Assembly (NCBI GenBank): GCA_026713285.1
Contig: JAPOOT010000492.1
Span: 1-22,953 of the forward strand
From: Gemmatimonadota bacterium
GTDB lineage: Bacteria > JAAXHH01
DNA length: 22,953 nt
Direction: 5' to 3'
Positions 8,330-14,982 of this stretch are shown here, one piece after another. The position numbers were made by a program, and so were the translations under genes. Numbering within the stretch: position 1 is the first letter of the stretch; every line of letters begins with the position of its first letter. Below the pieces are notes generated by a model. The model was not told where the DNA came from. It was given only the letters and a program-made list of their open reading frames with translations, and ran no database searches.

Positions 8330-8676
8330 CGAACCTCCACTGCGCGCAAGGTGGCACACCGCATTGCCGGCGCGCACCTCGATCGAATTAGCCTGCCACG
8401 GTGCGTTGATACAGTTGTGTCGGGATTTACCAAGCAATATATTTGCATACCGTTGACCGGCAAAAGTATTATTTGCATCCGCACCGCACGGGAATGACCG
8501 AACGGCGGCGAACGGGAGGTCGCCGCTTCGACCGCGCGGCGCGGCGCATGATGCGTACCTAATATATAGAATACATAACCATATGAATCAGTTCCCCATA
8601 TCGATTCGATCGTTGGCGAAATGAGCCTGCCGGGACATGCGAAACGATAGGGGCGGGATGAAGAAAGGACGGCAGT
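8330..8676. other. Divergent intergenic region, GWxTD gene / oxidoreductase gene
   Basis: This 347-bp gap separates two divergent genes and shows no convincing coding frame. It is locally AT-rich around 8431-8480 and 8560-8600, as expected of promoter DNA. It contains the candidate GWxTD promoter and two exact ATTTGCAT copies (8441-8448 and 8471-8478) exactly 30 bp apart. The oxidoreductase promoter is probably in the AT-rich 8560-8600 block, but I could not place clear boxes. Confidence 0.6.
8436..8463 (-). promoter_or_regulatory. Predicted promoter of the GWxTD-priA unit
   Basis: On the minus strand TTGCCG (8458-8463) and TATATT (8436-8441) are 16 bp apart, giving a leader of roughly 100 nt before the ATG at 8329. 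One ATTTGCAT copy overlaps the -10 region and the other lies just upstream of the -35 box. Confidence 0.35.
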
Positions 8677-9726
8677 GTGCGCAGAACGAAGGTGGGTTTC
8701 ATCGGTGGGGGCGGTATCGCCCGGGAGCATATGAAGTACCTGTCCGAGTTGGAAGACGTGGAGCTGGCGGCGGTCGCCGACATCAGCGATGCCGCCCTGG
8801 ATACCTGCCGGGATATGTACGGCATCTCACACTGTTTCAAGGACTACCGGGAACTGCTGGAGATGGATTCTATCGACGCGGTCACCGTGGGCACGCCGAA
8901 CAGCGCCCATTACGAACCGACCATCGACGCGCTCCGGGCCGGCAAGGATGTCCTGGTGGAAAAACCCATGGCCATTACGGCGGAAGAGGCCGCGGGAATG
9001 GTTAAGGCTAGCCGGGATACGGACCGCATCCTGGTGATCGGATTTCAACACCGGTTCGCGCCCGAGGCGCAGATGCTCAAGCGCTTCATCGACCGGGGAG
9101 AATTCGGCAGGATCCTGTACGGACGATGCCTCGCCCTGCGCCGCCGGGGGATTCCGAACTGGGGCGTATTCGGTCGCAAAGACCTTCAGGGCGGGGGCGC
9201 GTTGATAGATATCGGCGTGCACATGATCGAAGCGGCGCACTATCTCATGGGATCGCCGCAACCCGTCAGCGCCTTCGGGAGCGCCTACACCTACCTGGGA
9301 GACCGGCCCAGCGACACGGTTTCCATGTGGCCCGACTGGAATCACGAAACCTACTCGGTCGAGGACCTTGCGGTGGGTATGATCCGGTTCGACAACGGCG
9401 CCACGCTCTCGGTGGAAGCCTCTTTCGCGGCCCATATCGGCAAGGGCGAATGGACCTTCTCCCTCATGGGCGAGAAGGCCGGCGGCGAGTTCAGTCCGCC
9501 CCGGGTATTCAAGGACCAGTCCGGCACCATGGTCAACATGACGCCGGACTATCTTCCCGATTTGAATGGTTTCCGCTACAAGATGGAACATTTCATCGAT
9601 TGCGTGCGGACCCGTAAACCGTCCGAGGCGCCGGGCGAGCACGGCCTCCTCGTGCAACAGATTCTGAACGGCATTTACCGATCCGCGGAAACGGGGCGCG
9701 AAGTGCCCATCGAACCCTTGATCTGA
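8677..9726 (+). CDS. Gfo/Idh/MocA family oxidoreductase
   Basis: A 349-residue NAD(P)-dependent oxidoreductase of normal family length. It has an N-terminal Rossmann fold with GGGGIA (residues 10-15), the family EKP motif (95-97, in VLVEKPMAI) and the C-terminal catalytic-type segment GGALIDIGVHMIEAAHYLMG, with Asp178 and His182 in the DxxxH arrangement. Members oxidise or reduce sugars, inositols and related polyols; the substrate here is unknown. The start is GTG at 8677 with AGGA 7 nt upstream. Its last 13 codons and stop codon form the first unit of a three-copy 50-bp tandem array. The dioxygenase-like gene follows 134 bp later on the same strand, and three LacI repressor genes lie beyond, suggesting but not proving a regulated catabolic cluster. 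Confidence 0.92.
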   Translation: MRRTKVGFIGGGGIAREHMKYLSELEDVELAAVADISDAALDTCRDMYGISHCFKDYRELLEMDSIDAVTVGTPNSAHYEPTIDALRAGKDVLVEKPMAITAEEAAGMVKASRDTDRILVIGFQHRFAPEAQMLKRFIDRGEFGRILYGRCLALRRRGIPNWGVFGRKDLQGGGALIDIGVHMIEAAHYLMGSPQPVSAFGSAYTYLGDRPSDTVSMWPDWNHETYSVEDLAVGMIRFDNGATLSVEASFAAHIGKGEWTFSLMGEKAGGEFSPPRVFKDQSGTMVNMTPDYLPDLNGFRYKMEHFIDCVRTRKPSEAPGEHGLLVQQILNGIYRSAETGREVPIEPLI

Positions 9727-9838
9727 GCGCTCCGGCCGAAACGCGGCGCGAAATGCCCATCGAACCCTTGATCTGAGCGCTCCGGCCGAAACGCGGCGCG
9801 AAGTGCCCATCGAACCCTTGATCTGAGCGCTCCGGCCG
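9689..9838. repeat. Tandem array, three 50-bp units, at the oxidoreductase 3' end
   Basis: Units are 9689-9738, 9739-9788 and 9789-9838. Unit 1 is the real 3' end of the oxidoreductase gene including its TGA; units 2 and 3 repeat it and differ from it at one or two positions (acgggg/acgcgg and aagtg/aaatg). The extra copies are untranslated because unit 1 ends in a stop. Confidence 0.97.
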
Positions 9839-9860
9839 CGCGACGATTCGATTCACCAGT

Positions 9861-9875
9861 GTGTATGCGTTACAC
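9861..9875. promoter_or_regulatory. Inverted repeat at the dioxygenase start, possible operator
   Basis: GTGTATGCGTTACAC is an inverted repeat with perfect 5-bp arms (GTGTA/TACAC) around a 5-bp centre containing CG, the general form of a LacI-family operator. It overlaps the GTG candidate start. Binding by a neighbouring repressor is speculation. Confidence 0.3.
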
Positions 9876-10709
9876 CGGGGGTATGCGTTGCTTAACGATG
9901 AACAGCAGACCTGCTGGGACGAAAACGGCTACGTGATCATTCCCCGGGCCGTACCCGAAGCGCATCTCGAGGCCACGATATCGGCGATCGCCGCATTCCT
10001 GGAACTGGACCCCCGCGATCCGGAGACATGGTATGAAGGTCCGCCGCGCCGCCTCGGTTTCGTCGAAATGTACCATCACCAGGCGATGTGGGACAACCGG
10101 CAGTATCCCCGGGTATACGAGGCCTTCAGGAGTCTTTGGGACGACGAAAAACTGTGGGTGAGCATCGACCGGACCAACATGACGCCGCCGGAGCGGGAAA
10201 GCAGGCCGCACGGTTTCAACGAGCCGCTGATACACTGGGACATCGACACGAAGGTCCATGCCGAAGCGCTCAATGTACAGGGCGTGCTGTATCTCACCGA
10301 TACGGCGGAGAACCAGGGCGGTTTCCAGTGCGTCCCGGGGTTTCACAAACGGTTTTTCGAATGGGTGAAGACCCAGCCTTCCGACCGGGATCCCATGCGA
10401 CCGGACATGACGGGCCTGGAACCCGTCGCGATTCCCGGAAAGGCCGGCGACCTGCTCATTTGGCACAGTCTGCTGCCCCACGGGAACAGCCGCAACACTT
10501 CCGACAGGCCGCGCTGGTGCCAGTACATTTCCGCCAAGCCCAACCAGGAAGATGACGAAAACCATCGGCAACACCGCATCTCGCTCTGGAGAAACCGCTT
10601 GCATCCGGAAGTCTTCCCGGGAGATCCGCGCGGCGTCGAACGAAGAAGCGGCCCCGCGCGCCTCACCGCCCTGGGACGCCGGCTGCTGGGCCTGGACCGC
10701 TGGGAATAG
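9861..10709 (+). CDS. Phytanoyl-CoA dioxygenase (PhyH) family protein
   Basis: A 282-residue Fe(II)/2-oxoglutarate oxygenase of the PhyH superfamily. The N-terminus has the usual opening (NDEQQTCWDENGYVIIPRAV). The iron-binding triad is visible as HWD (His125, Asp127) and His207 in LLPHGNSRNTS, and Arg216 or Arg218 in SDRPRW would bind 2-oxoglutarate. GDLLIWHSLLPHG is the typical double-stranded beta-helix strand. The family hydroxylates many small molecules, so the substrate cannot be named. The start is uncertain: GTG at 9861 lacks a Shine-Dalgarno and lies inside an inverted repeat, whereas TTG at 9888 follows GGGGG at a suitable distance and would remove nine poorly conserved residues. 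The last codons (LLGLDRWE plus stop) are copied in a 58-bp duplication. It is convergent with the first LacI gene. Confidence 0.87.
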   Translation: MYALHRGYALLNDEQQTCWDENGYVIIPRAVPEAHLEATISAIAAFLELDPRDPETWYEGPPRRLGFVEMYHHQAMWDNRQYPRVYEAFRSLWDDEKLWVSIDRTNMTPPERESRPHGFNEPLIHWDIDTKVHAEALNVQGVLYLTDTAENQGGFQCVPGFHKRFFEWVKTQPSDRDPMRPDMTGLEPVAIPGKAGDLLIWHSLLPHGNSRNTSDRPRWCQYISAKPNQEDDENHRQHRISLWRNRLHPEVFPGDPRGVERRSGPARLTALGRRLLGLDRWE

Positions 10710-10794
10710 GCCGTCCGCATTGCGCCGCGGACCATGCCGGCTGCTGGGTCTGGACCGCTGGGAATAGGCCGTCCGCATTGCGCCACGGACCATG
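10679..10794. repeat. 58-bp tandem duplication at the dioxygenase 3' end
   Basis: Copies are 10679-10736 and 10737-10794, differing at two positions. The first contains the last codons and TAG stop of the dioxygenase gene; the second is untranslated and lies between two convergent genes. Confidence 0.97.
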
Positions 10795-10837
10795 GCGGTT
10801 GTTTTGAAGGGATGTAACCGAGGGGGCGGGAAAAGGC

Positions 10838-11860
10838 TTATTCCCTGTACCCACCGCAGGACTCTCGTATGATGAGGCGGGAGCGGAGCGTTTCCCGATC
10901 CGTCGTGTCTTCTCCGCCGATCTTTCGCAGCAACAGCTCCATTGCCGACCGGGCGATTTCCTCGTAAGGGACGGCCATCGTGGTCAGCGCGGGCGACAGG
11001 TAGGCCGATACGTCGATGTCTCCAAAGCCCACCACGGCCACGTCTTCCGGTATTCGAAGCCCCGCATCGCGCAGGCCGCGGCATACGCCGATGGCCGTGT
11101 AATCATCCCTGCACACCAGCGCGGTGAACCGGTCCCGCAGGTTCTTGCCCTGGATGTAGCCGCCCTCGCCCCTGATACCCAGGGGTGGAATGATCTCATG
11201 GGGCAGATCGTGGTCTCTCATCGCCCTGAAGTACCCTCTCCCTTTGGACGAGACCGGACTTTCCGTGTCCATGACCCGGCCGATGAAACCGATCCTGCGG
11301 TGTCCCAATTCGATCAGGTGTTCCGTCGCCTGATAGAAATCCGACTCGAGGTCCAGCACGACGCCGCTGATGTGATCCGTTGGATAGTGGTACGTCACCA
11401 CCGGAACGCGTTCCCGCACCGCTTCGATAATCCGATCCGATTCCTCTCTGTCGCCCCGCGTGTTGATCAGGAGTCCATCCACGCCCCTTGAAATCAACTG
11501 CCTGATCTGCGTGCGCTGGTCGTCCTGCGACGACCTGGAAGTCCGGCTTACGGCCATGCCCATCAGTAGTTGATAATGATGATTTTCCGCCGCCCTGAGA
11601 ATCTGTTCGGTCTGGTTTCCGTACGTTTCAAGTGAAATCTGGTAGGTGAGCAAACCCAGCGTACCCGTCTTGCCTGTTACGAATCCCTGCGCCATCAGAT
11701 TGGGAGTATATTGCATCTCGTCCGCGGTCTGCTTCACGAGCATCCGGGTCTTCTCGTTGACGAGGTAAGCCGCGCTGTTGGATAGAGCCCGCGAAACCGT
11801 GGAATGGGAAATACCCAGCCGCTGGGCGATGTCCTTGATGGTAACCTGCTTGACTCTCAT
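10838..11860 (-). CDS. LacI-family transcriptional repressor (paralog 1)
   Basis: A 340-residue regulator, the normal LacI/GalR length. The N-terminal helix-turn-helix VTIKDIAQRLGISHSTVSRALS occupies residues 6-27 and is followed by the hinge region (YTPNLMAQGF). The rest is a periplasmic-binding-protein-like effector domain ending DVAVVGFGDIDVSAYLSPALTTM. The ATG at 11858-11860 is chosen because the protein then begins at the conserved DNA-binding domain; the frame continues upstream without resemblance to the family, and the ribosome site is weak. It shares many blocks with the next two genes (for example DDYTAIGVCRGL), so the three are products of tandem duplication followed by strong divergence. 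The effector is unknown. A promoter with a perfect TTGACA lies about 200 bp upstream. Confidence 0.95.
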   Translation of the reverse strand: MRVKQVTIKDIAQRLGISHSTVSRALSNSAAYLVNEKTRMLVKQTADEMQYTPNLMAQGFVTGKTGTLGLLTYQISLETYGNQTEQILRAAENHHYQLLMGMAVSRTSRSSQDDQRTQIRQLISRGVDGLLINTRGDREESDRIIEAVRERVPVVTYHYPTDHISGVVLDLESDFYQATEHLIELGHRRIGFIGRVMDTESPVSSKGRGYFRAMRDHDLPHEIIPPLGIRGEGGYIQGKNLRDRFTALVCRDDYTAIGVCRGLRDAGLRIPEDVAVVGFGDIDVSAYLSPALTTMAVPYEEIARSAMELLLRKIGGEDTTDRETLRSRLIIRESCGGYRE

Positions 11861-12261
11861 GGACCGATCCGGTCTACCTGTGGGGCCGAAATGACATCGG
11901 CAGCTATCCAACGCGGCAAGGGACCGGTCGAACCGATCCCTGATCCCGAAGGAGTTCAGAACAATCAAGTCAGGACGTGAGTCGCGCTGGTTGGGACCCT
12001 GTGGCGTCGTTCTCGAATCAGTGCGACGGCAGAGATTTGTAACATCATTTAAAATAGAATGAGGCGGTCTCGTGTCAAGGAAGTTGAGACCGCGGATCGA
12101 GGGCGGTTGCGGAAGGCGGGGGACCCCGCGCGGAACCATGCCGGCGAATCGCGAAACGGACTCGGAAGCCTACGTAAACCGGATGCCAATTACGCGGTTC
12201 GGCGCGGTTCGGCGCGGTTCGGCACGGTTCGGCGCGGTTCGGCGCGGTTCGGCGCGGTTCG
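11861..12261. other. Intergenic region between LacI paralogs 1 and 2
   Basis: This 401-bp gap holds a candidate promoter for paralog 1 and most of a seven-unit 10-bp array next to the stop codon of paralog 2. The open frames across it show no family resemblance or ribosome site. Nothing else was recognised. Confidence 0.6.
12051..12078 (-). promoter_or_regulatory. Predicted promoter of LacI paralog 1
   Basis: Minus strand: perfect TTGACA (12073-12078) and TATTTT (12051-12056) with a 16-bp spacer, giving a leader of about 185 nt. The local sequence ATTTTAAATGATGTTACAAAT is strikingly AT-rich for this genome. Confidence 0.45.
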
Positions 12262-12265
12262 CTAC
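12196..12265. repeat. Tandem array, seven 10-bp units (GGTTCGGCGC)
   Basis: Seven consecutive 10-bp units. Units 1, 2, 4, 5 and 6 are exact GGTTCGGCGC, unit 3 has GCAC in place of GCGC, and the last reads GGTTCGCTAC. The last unit contains the TAG stop codon (complement of 12262-12264) of LacI paralog 2, so the array begins at the gene's end. Confidence 0.95.
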
Positions 12266-13302
12266 GGTATCCCGGAGCGGTCCATGAACGCCGAGCCGCA
12301 GGATTCCCTTACGATCAGGTTGGACGAAAGAACGACCTGGCACGCCACCTCCTGGCCATCGATGATCTTCTTCATCAGTTCCATCGCCGCATTTGCGATT
12401 CCTCTGGTTGGTGTCGACTGCGTGGTGAGCGCGGGCGTCACGAAAGCCGAGACGTCCGAATCGCCACTGCCCACGACGGCCACGTCTTCAGGTACGCGGA
12501 TCCCCAATTCCGCCAGGCCGCGGTATACGCCGATGGCCGTGTAGTCACTGCAGCAAAGGAGGGCGGAGAACCGGTCTTTTATCTCCCTGGACAGCCGATA
12601 GCCGGATTCCGTCTGATGGCGGCCGACGGGCAGGCCTTCGGGGTGGAGGCCGTGTTCTTTCATGGCGTCGAAATACCCCCTGCCCCGGGCAGCGTCCCGA
12701 CCGGACCCGTCCCAGGTATCGCCGAGGAATCCTATGCGTTCGTGCCCCAGCGCGATCAGGTGCTCGGTCGCCCGGTAGAAACCCGTCGCGTAATCCAGAA
12801 CCACGCCCGGGAAACCCGGGGCGGGATAGTTTATAGTCACCACGGGTACCCGGCCGTCGACCACGCTCCGGATGCGCTCCGGCTCTCCCTTGTCGCCTAT
12901 GGTCTGGAGCAGAAGCCCGTCTATGCCCCGTGATACGAACTGCTCCATCTGCGCCGCCTGACCGTATTCCGGGGACGAGGAATCCCATTCGGCGGATATG
13001 CCCACCAGGAGCCGGTAGTTCCATTCGTCCGCGGCCTTGAGAAAACGCTCGATCTGTGCGCCGGACTGCTCCTCGTGGCACTCGCTGGCCAGCAGGCCCA
13101 GTGTTCCCGTCCTTCCCGTGGAAAACCCCTTTGCCAGCAGGTTGGGCCGGTAGGAAAACTCCTCGGCAACCTGTTCTACCCGCCTGCGGGTTTCTTCGCT
13201 TACCATGTGCGACTTGTTCCTGGACAGGGCGCGAGAGACTGTGGAGTGGGAGATTCCCAGCGTTTTCGCAAGGTCCTTGATGGTCACCCGCTTCTTTTTC
13301 AT
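12262..13302 (-). CDS. LacI-family transcriptional repressor (paralog 2)
   Basis: A 346-residue LacI/GalR-type regulator starting MKKKRVTIKDLAKTLGISHSTVSRALS; the recognition helix is identical to that of paralog 1 over ISHSTVSRALS. The hinge reads YRPNLLAKGF, the more canonical form. The effector domain includes SRGIDGLLLQT, ALGHERIGFLGD and RVPEDVAVVGSGDSDVSAFVTPALTT. The ATG at 13300-13302 has a strong GGAAGGA Shine-Dalgarno. Compared with paralogs 1 and 3 the C-terminus is extended by a short tail (AFMDRSGIP) that ends inside the 10-bp repeat array, so the array may have altered the end of the protein. A CG-centred palindrome just downstream of its candidate promoter suggests self-control. 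The ligand is unknown. Confidence 0.95.
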   Translation of the reverse strand: MKKKRVTIKDLAKTLGISHSTVSRALSRNKSHMVSEETRRRVEQVAEEFSYRPNLLAKGFSTGRTGTLGLLASECHEEQSGAQIERFLKAADEWNYRLLVGISAEWDSSSPEYGQAAQMEQFVSRGIDGLLLQTIGDKGEPERIRSVVDGRVPVVTINYPAPGFPGVVLDYATGFYRATEHLIALGHERIGFLGDTWDGSGRDAARGRGYFDAMKEHGLHPEGLPVGRHQTESGYRLSREIKDRFSALLCCSDYTAIGVYRGLAELGIRVPEDVAVVGSGDSDVSAFVTPALTTQSTPTRGIANAAMELMKKIIDGQEVACQVVLSSNLIVRESCGSAFMDRSGIP

Positions 13303-13399
13303 CGTTCCTTCCGCCCCGGCTCACGAATGCGTTCAAGGCGGTCCGCGGTCCGCCTGCAGACCGGGCCCGACACGCATTCAGCAGGTTTCAGGCGACGAA

Positions 13400-13417
13400 T
13401 TACACACGTTTGCAAAA
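13400..13417. promoter_or_regulatory. Candidate LacI-type operator upstream of paralog 2
   Basis: On the minus strand the core reads CAAACGTGTG within TTTTGCAAACGTGTGTAA. It matches the perfect palindrome CACACGTGTG upstream of paralog 3 at nine of ten positions. It sits directly downstream of the candidate promoter, over the expected start of transcription, which is a classical repression position. Confidence 0.45.
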
Positions 13418-13420
13418 CCG

Positions 13421-13449
13421 AATTTGGCCCGGGATGGGCCACGTGTCAA
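13421..13449 (-). promoter_or_regulatory. Predicted promoter of LacI paralog 2
   Basis: Minus strand: perfect TTGACA (13444-13449), 17-bp spacer, weak CAAATT -10 (13421-13426). Start near 13414, leader about 110 nt, with the candidate operator across the start site. Confidence 0.4.
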
Positions 13450-13472
13450 TCTTTTTTTGGAATGGTGTGATC

Positions 13473-14489
13473 TTATCCCGCGCCGCAGGATTCACGTACG
13501 GTAAGCCGGGGTTTGAATATGCTTCGGCCGGAGTCAGACTGGCTCTTGAGTTGCCTTAGGATGCCACGTACAGCCGTGGCGGCCACATCCTCGTATGGGA
13601 TGGTAAGCGTTGTCAGGGATGGGCTGACGTAAGCCGACACTTCGAAGTCGCCGAAGCCCGTTACCGCCACGTCGTCCGGAACGCGCACACCGGATTCGAT
13701 CAGTCCGCGGCAGACGCCGAGGGCCGTGTAATCACAGCAGCATGCGAAGGCCGTAAACCGGTCGCGCAATGCCTTGCCCAGGTTGTAACCGGATCGGGCG
13801 CGCGCGGCTTCGACCGGCGTGACACAGGGCGTCAGGCCGTGTCTGCGCATCGTTTCACGGTATCCATTTCCAATCGACCGCAGGCCGTCCGCGCCAGTCC
13901 AGTCTTCACCCAGAAAGCAGATCCGTTCGTGTCCGAGTCCGATCAGATGCTCGGTGACCTCCTGTATGCCCGATACCAGGTTCAGCGCAACGCCTGCGAT
14001 ACCGTCCCCGGCGTATCCTACGGTCGCCACCGGCAGTTCGCCGACCGCGGCATGGACGATCCGGGACGATCCGGTCTCTTCGCCGAACGCCTGGATCAGG
14101 ATTCCGTCCACGTCGCGGGACTTCAGTTGCATAAACCGATCGGCCCGTTCGTTGTCCACGGAAGATGCTGTTTGGTCCGAAACCGCAGCGATCAGCACCT
14201 GGTAACCGTATTCGGCGGCTGCCCGCACCAGGTGGTTGATCTGCCTGCGGGTGAACTCCGTCCCGTACCGGGTGGTCAACAATCCCAGGACGCCCTCTGT
14301 ACCCTTCACGAAAGCCTGAGCCATGAGATTGGGCGAATAGTCCATGTCTATCGCGGCCTGCCGGACTAGAATGCGCGTCTGTTCTTTAACGAGATGGGAC
14401 ATGCGGGGAGAGAGCGCCCTGGAGACCGTGGAGTACGAAATGCCCAGGTGCCGCGCGATGTCCTTGATGGTGACCGGCCGGTTCCTCAC
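13473..14489 (-). CDS. LacI-family transcriptional repressor (paralog 3)
   Basis: A 338-residue LacI/GalR-type regulator. The helix-turn-helix VTIKDIARHLGISYSTVSRALS (residues 6-27) differs from the other two paralogs at residue 19 (Tyr for His) in the recognition helix. The hinge is YSPNLMAQAF. The effector domain has SRDVDGILIQAF, GLGHERICFLGEDW, DYTALGVCRGL and GFGDFEVSAYVSPSLTT. The start is GTG at 14487-14489, preceded by AGGAG at a spacing of 8. The frame remains open to 14762, but the upstream 91 codons do not resemble the family and contain the candidate operator. The effector is unknown. It is the first of three same-strand repressor genes, each with its own upstream control region, so they are probably transcribed separately. 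Confidence 0.95.
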   Translation of the reverse strand: MRNRPVTIKDIARHLGISYSTVSRALSPRMSHLVKEQTRILVRQAAIDMDYSPNLMAQAFVKGTEGVLGLLTTRYGTEFTRRQINHLVRAAAEYGYQVLIAAVSDQTASSVDNERADRFMQLKSRDVDGILIQAFGEETGSSRIVHAAVGELPVATVGYAGDGIAGVALNLVSGIQEVTEHLIGLGHERICFLGEDWTGADGLRSIGNGYRETMRRHGLTPCVTPVEAARARSGYNLGKALRDRFTAFACCCDYTALGVCRGLIESGVRVPDDVAVTGFGDFEVSAYVSPSLTTLTIPYEDVAATAVRGILRQLKSQSDSGRSIFKPRLTVRESCGAG

Positions 14490-14557
14490 GGGTCTGGCTC
14501 CTGTGGCCGCGCGCGGTTCGCGATGGCAGCAAGAATCAACGCTCTTTTCTTCAAGCG

Positions 14558-14567
14558 CACACGTGTG
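14558..14567. promoter_or_regulatory. Candidate LacI-type operator upstream of paralog 3
   Basis: CACACGTGTG is a perfect 10-bp palindrome with central CG, about 70 bp before the GTG start. On the minus strand it follows a possible TATTCG -10 element by nine bases. A nine-of-ten match stands in the equivalent place upstream of paralog 2. Confidence 0.45.
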
Positions 14568-14866
14568 TAGTCCGGTCGAATACGATATGCGGGTCTCATG
14601 GCAAGGAATCTCTAAGTCAAGTCTGGTTATCCGGATACGCGGTATGGGTATCCTGCGGAGGTTGAATAGACCGTAGGGAATCGGCGGTCCGGCACAGCCG
14701 TGATCCTCCCGGCCGGCCATGCCATAAGGTAGATAACCGCCGGGACGATTGTCAAGCGCCAAGGTGACCTGATTTCATGCCTGCGGATAGCGTTGCCTGG
14801 GGTGCGCCCCACAACAGTTCCCGATGACCGCCGGGAATAAAACGGTGGCGTACCGCTCCCGTTGCA

Positions 14867-14875
14867 TGGTATTAT
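14867..14875 (+). promoter_or_regulatory. Possible extended -10 promoter of the permease gene
   Basis: TGGTATTAT fits the extended -10 form TGnTATAAT with one mismatch. No good -35 box is visible. The leader to the GTG at 14983 would be about 100 nt. Confidence 0.3.
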
Positions 14876-14982
14876 CTCTGGGCGCACCCGCTCGTATACC
14901 ACCGGACCCCACATCGCTGTCGCCTCCCGGTTACGCACGCGAGGACTTCGACGATGCATGACGCATCACGGAATACGCACCT

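Larger units (their letters stand above)
14490..14982. other. Divergent intergenic region, LacI paralog 3 / amino-acid permease
   Basis: A 493-bp gap with no credible gene. For paralog 3 (minus strand) there are two possible promoters: TTGACA (14750-14755) 18 bp from TACCTT (14726-14731), and a nearer TTGCCA with TATTCG at 16 bp, ending just before the palindrome at 14558. A hairpin occupies 14792-14815 (TGGGG/CCCCA stem with TGCG loop, extended by GTTG/CAAC). An extended -10 element for the permease is at 14867-14875. Confidence 0.6.

Noticed and set aside
14490..14762. A 91-codon N-terminal extension of LacI paralog 3
   Set aside because: The GTG at 14489 has AGGAG upstream and places the helix-turn-helix at the N-terminus, as in the family; the extension contains promoter-like and operator-like sequence.
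14792..14815. Hairpin GTTG-CC-TGGGG-TGCG-CCCCA-CAAC as a terminator or riboswitch
   Set aside because: No T-run follows, no known riboswitch core was recognised, and it lies between divergent genes where a terminator is not expected.
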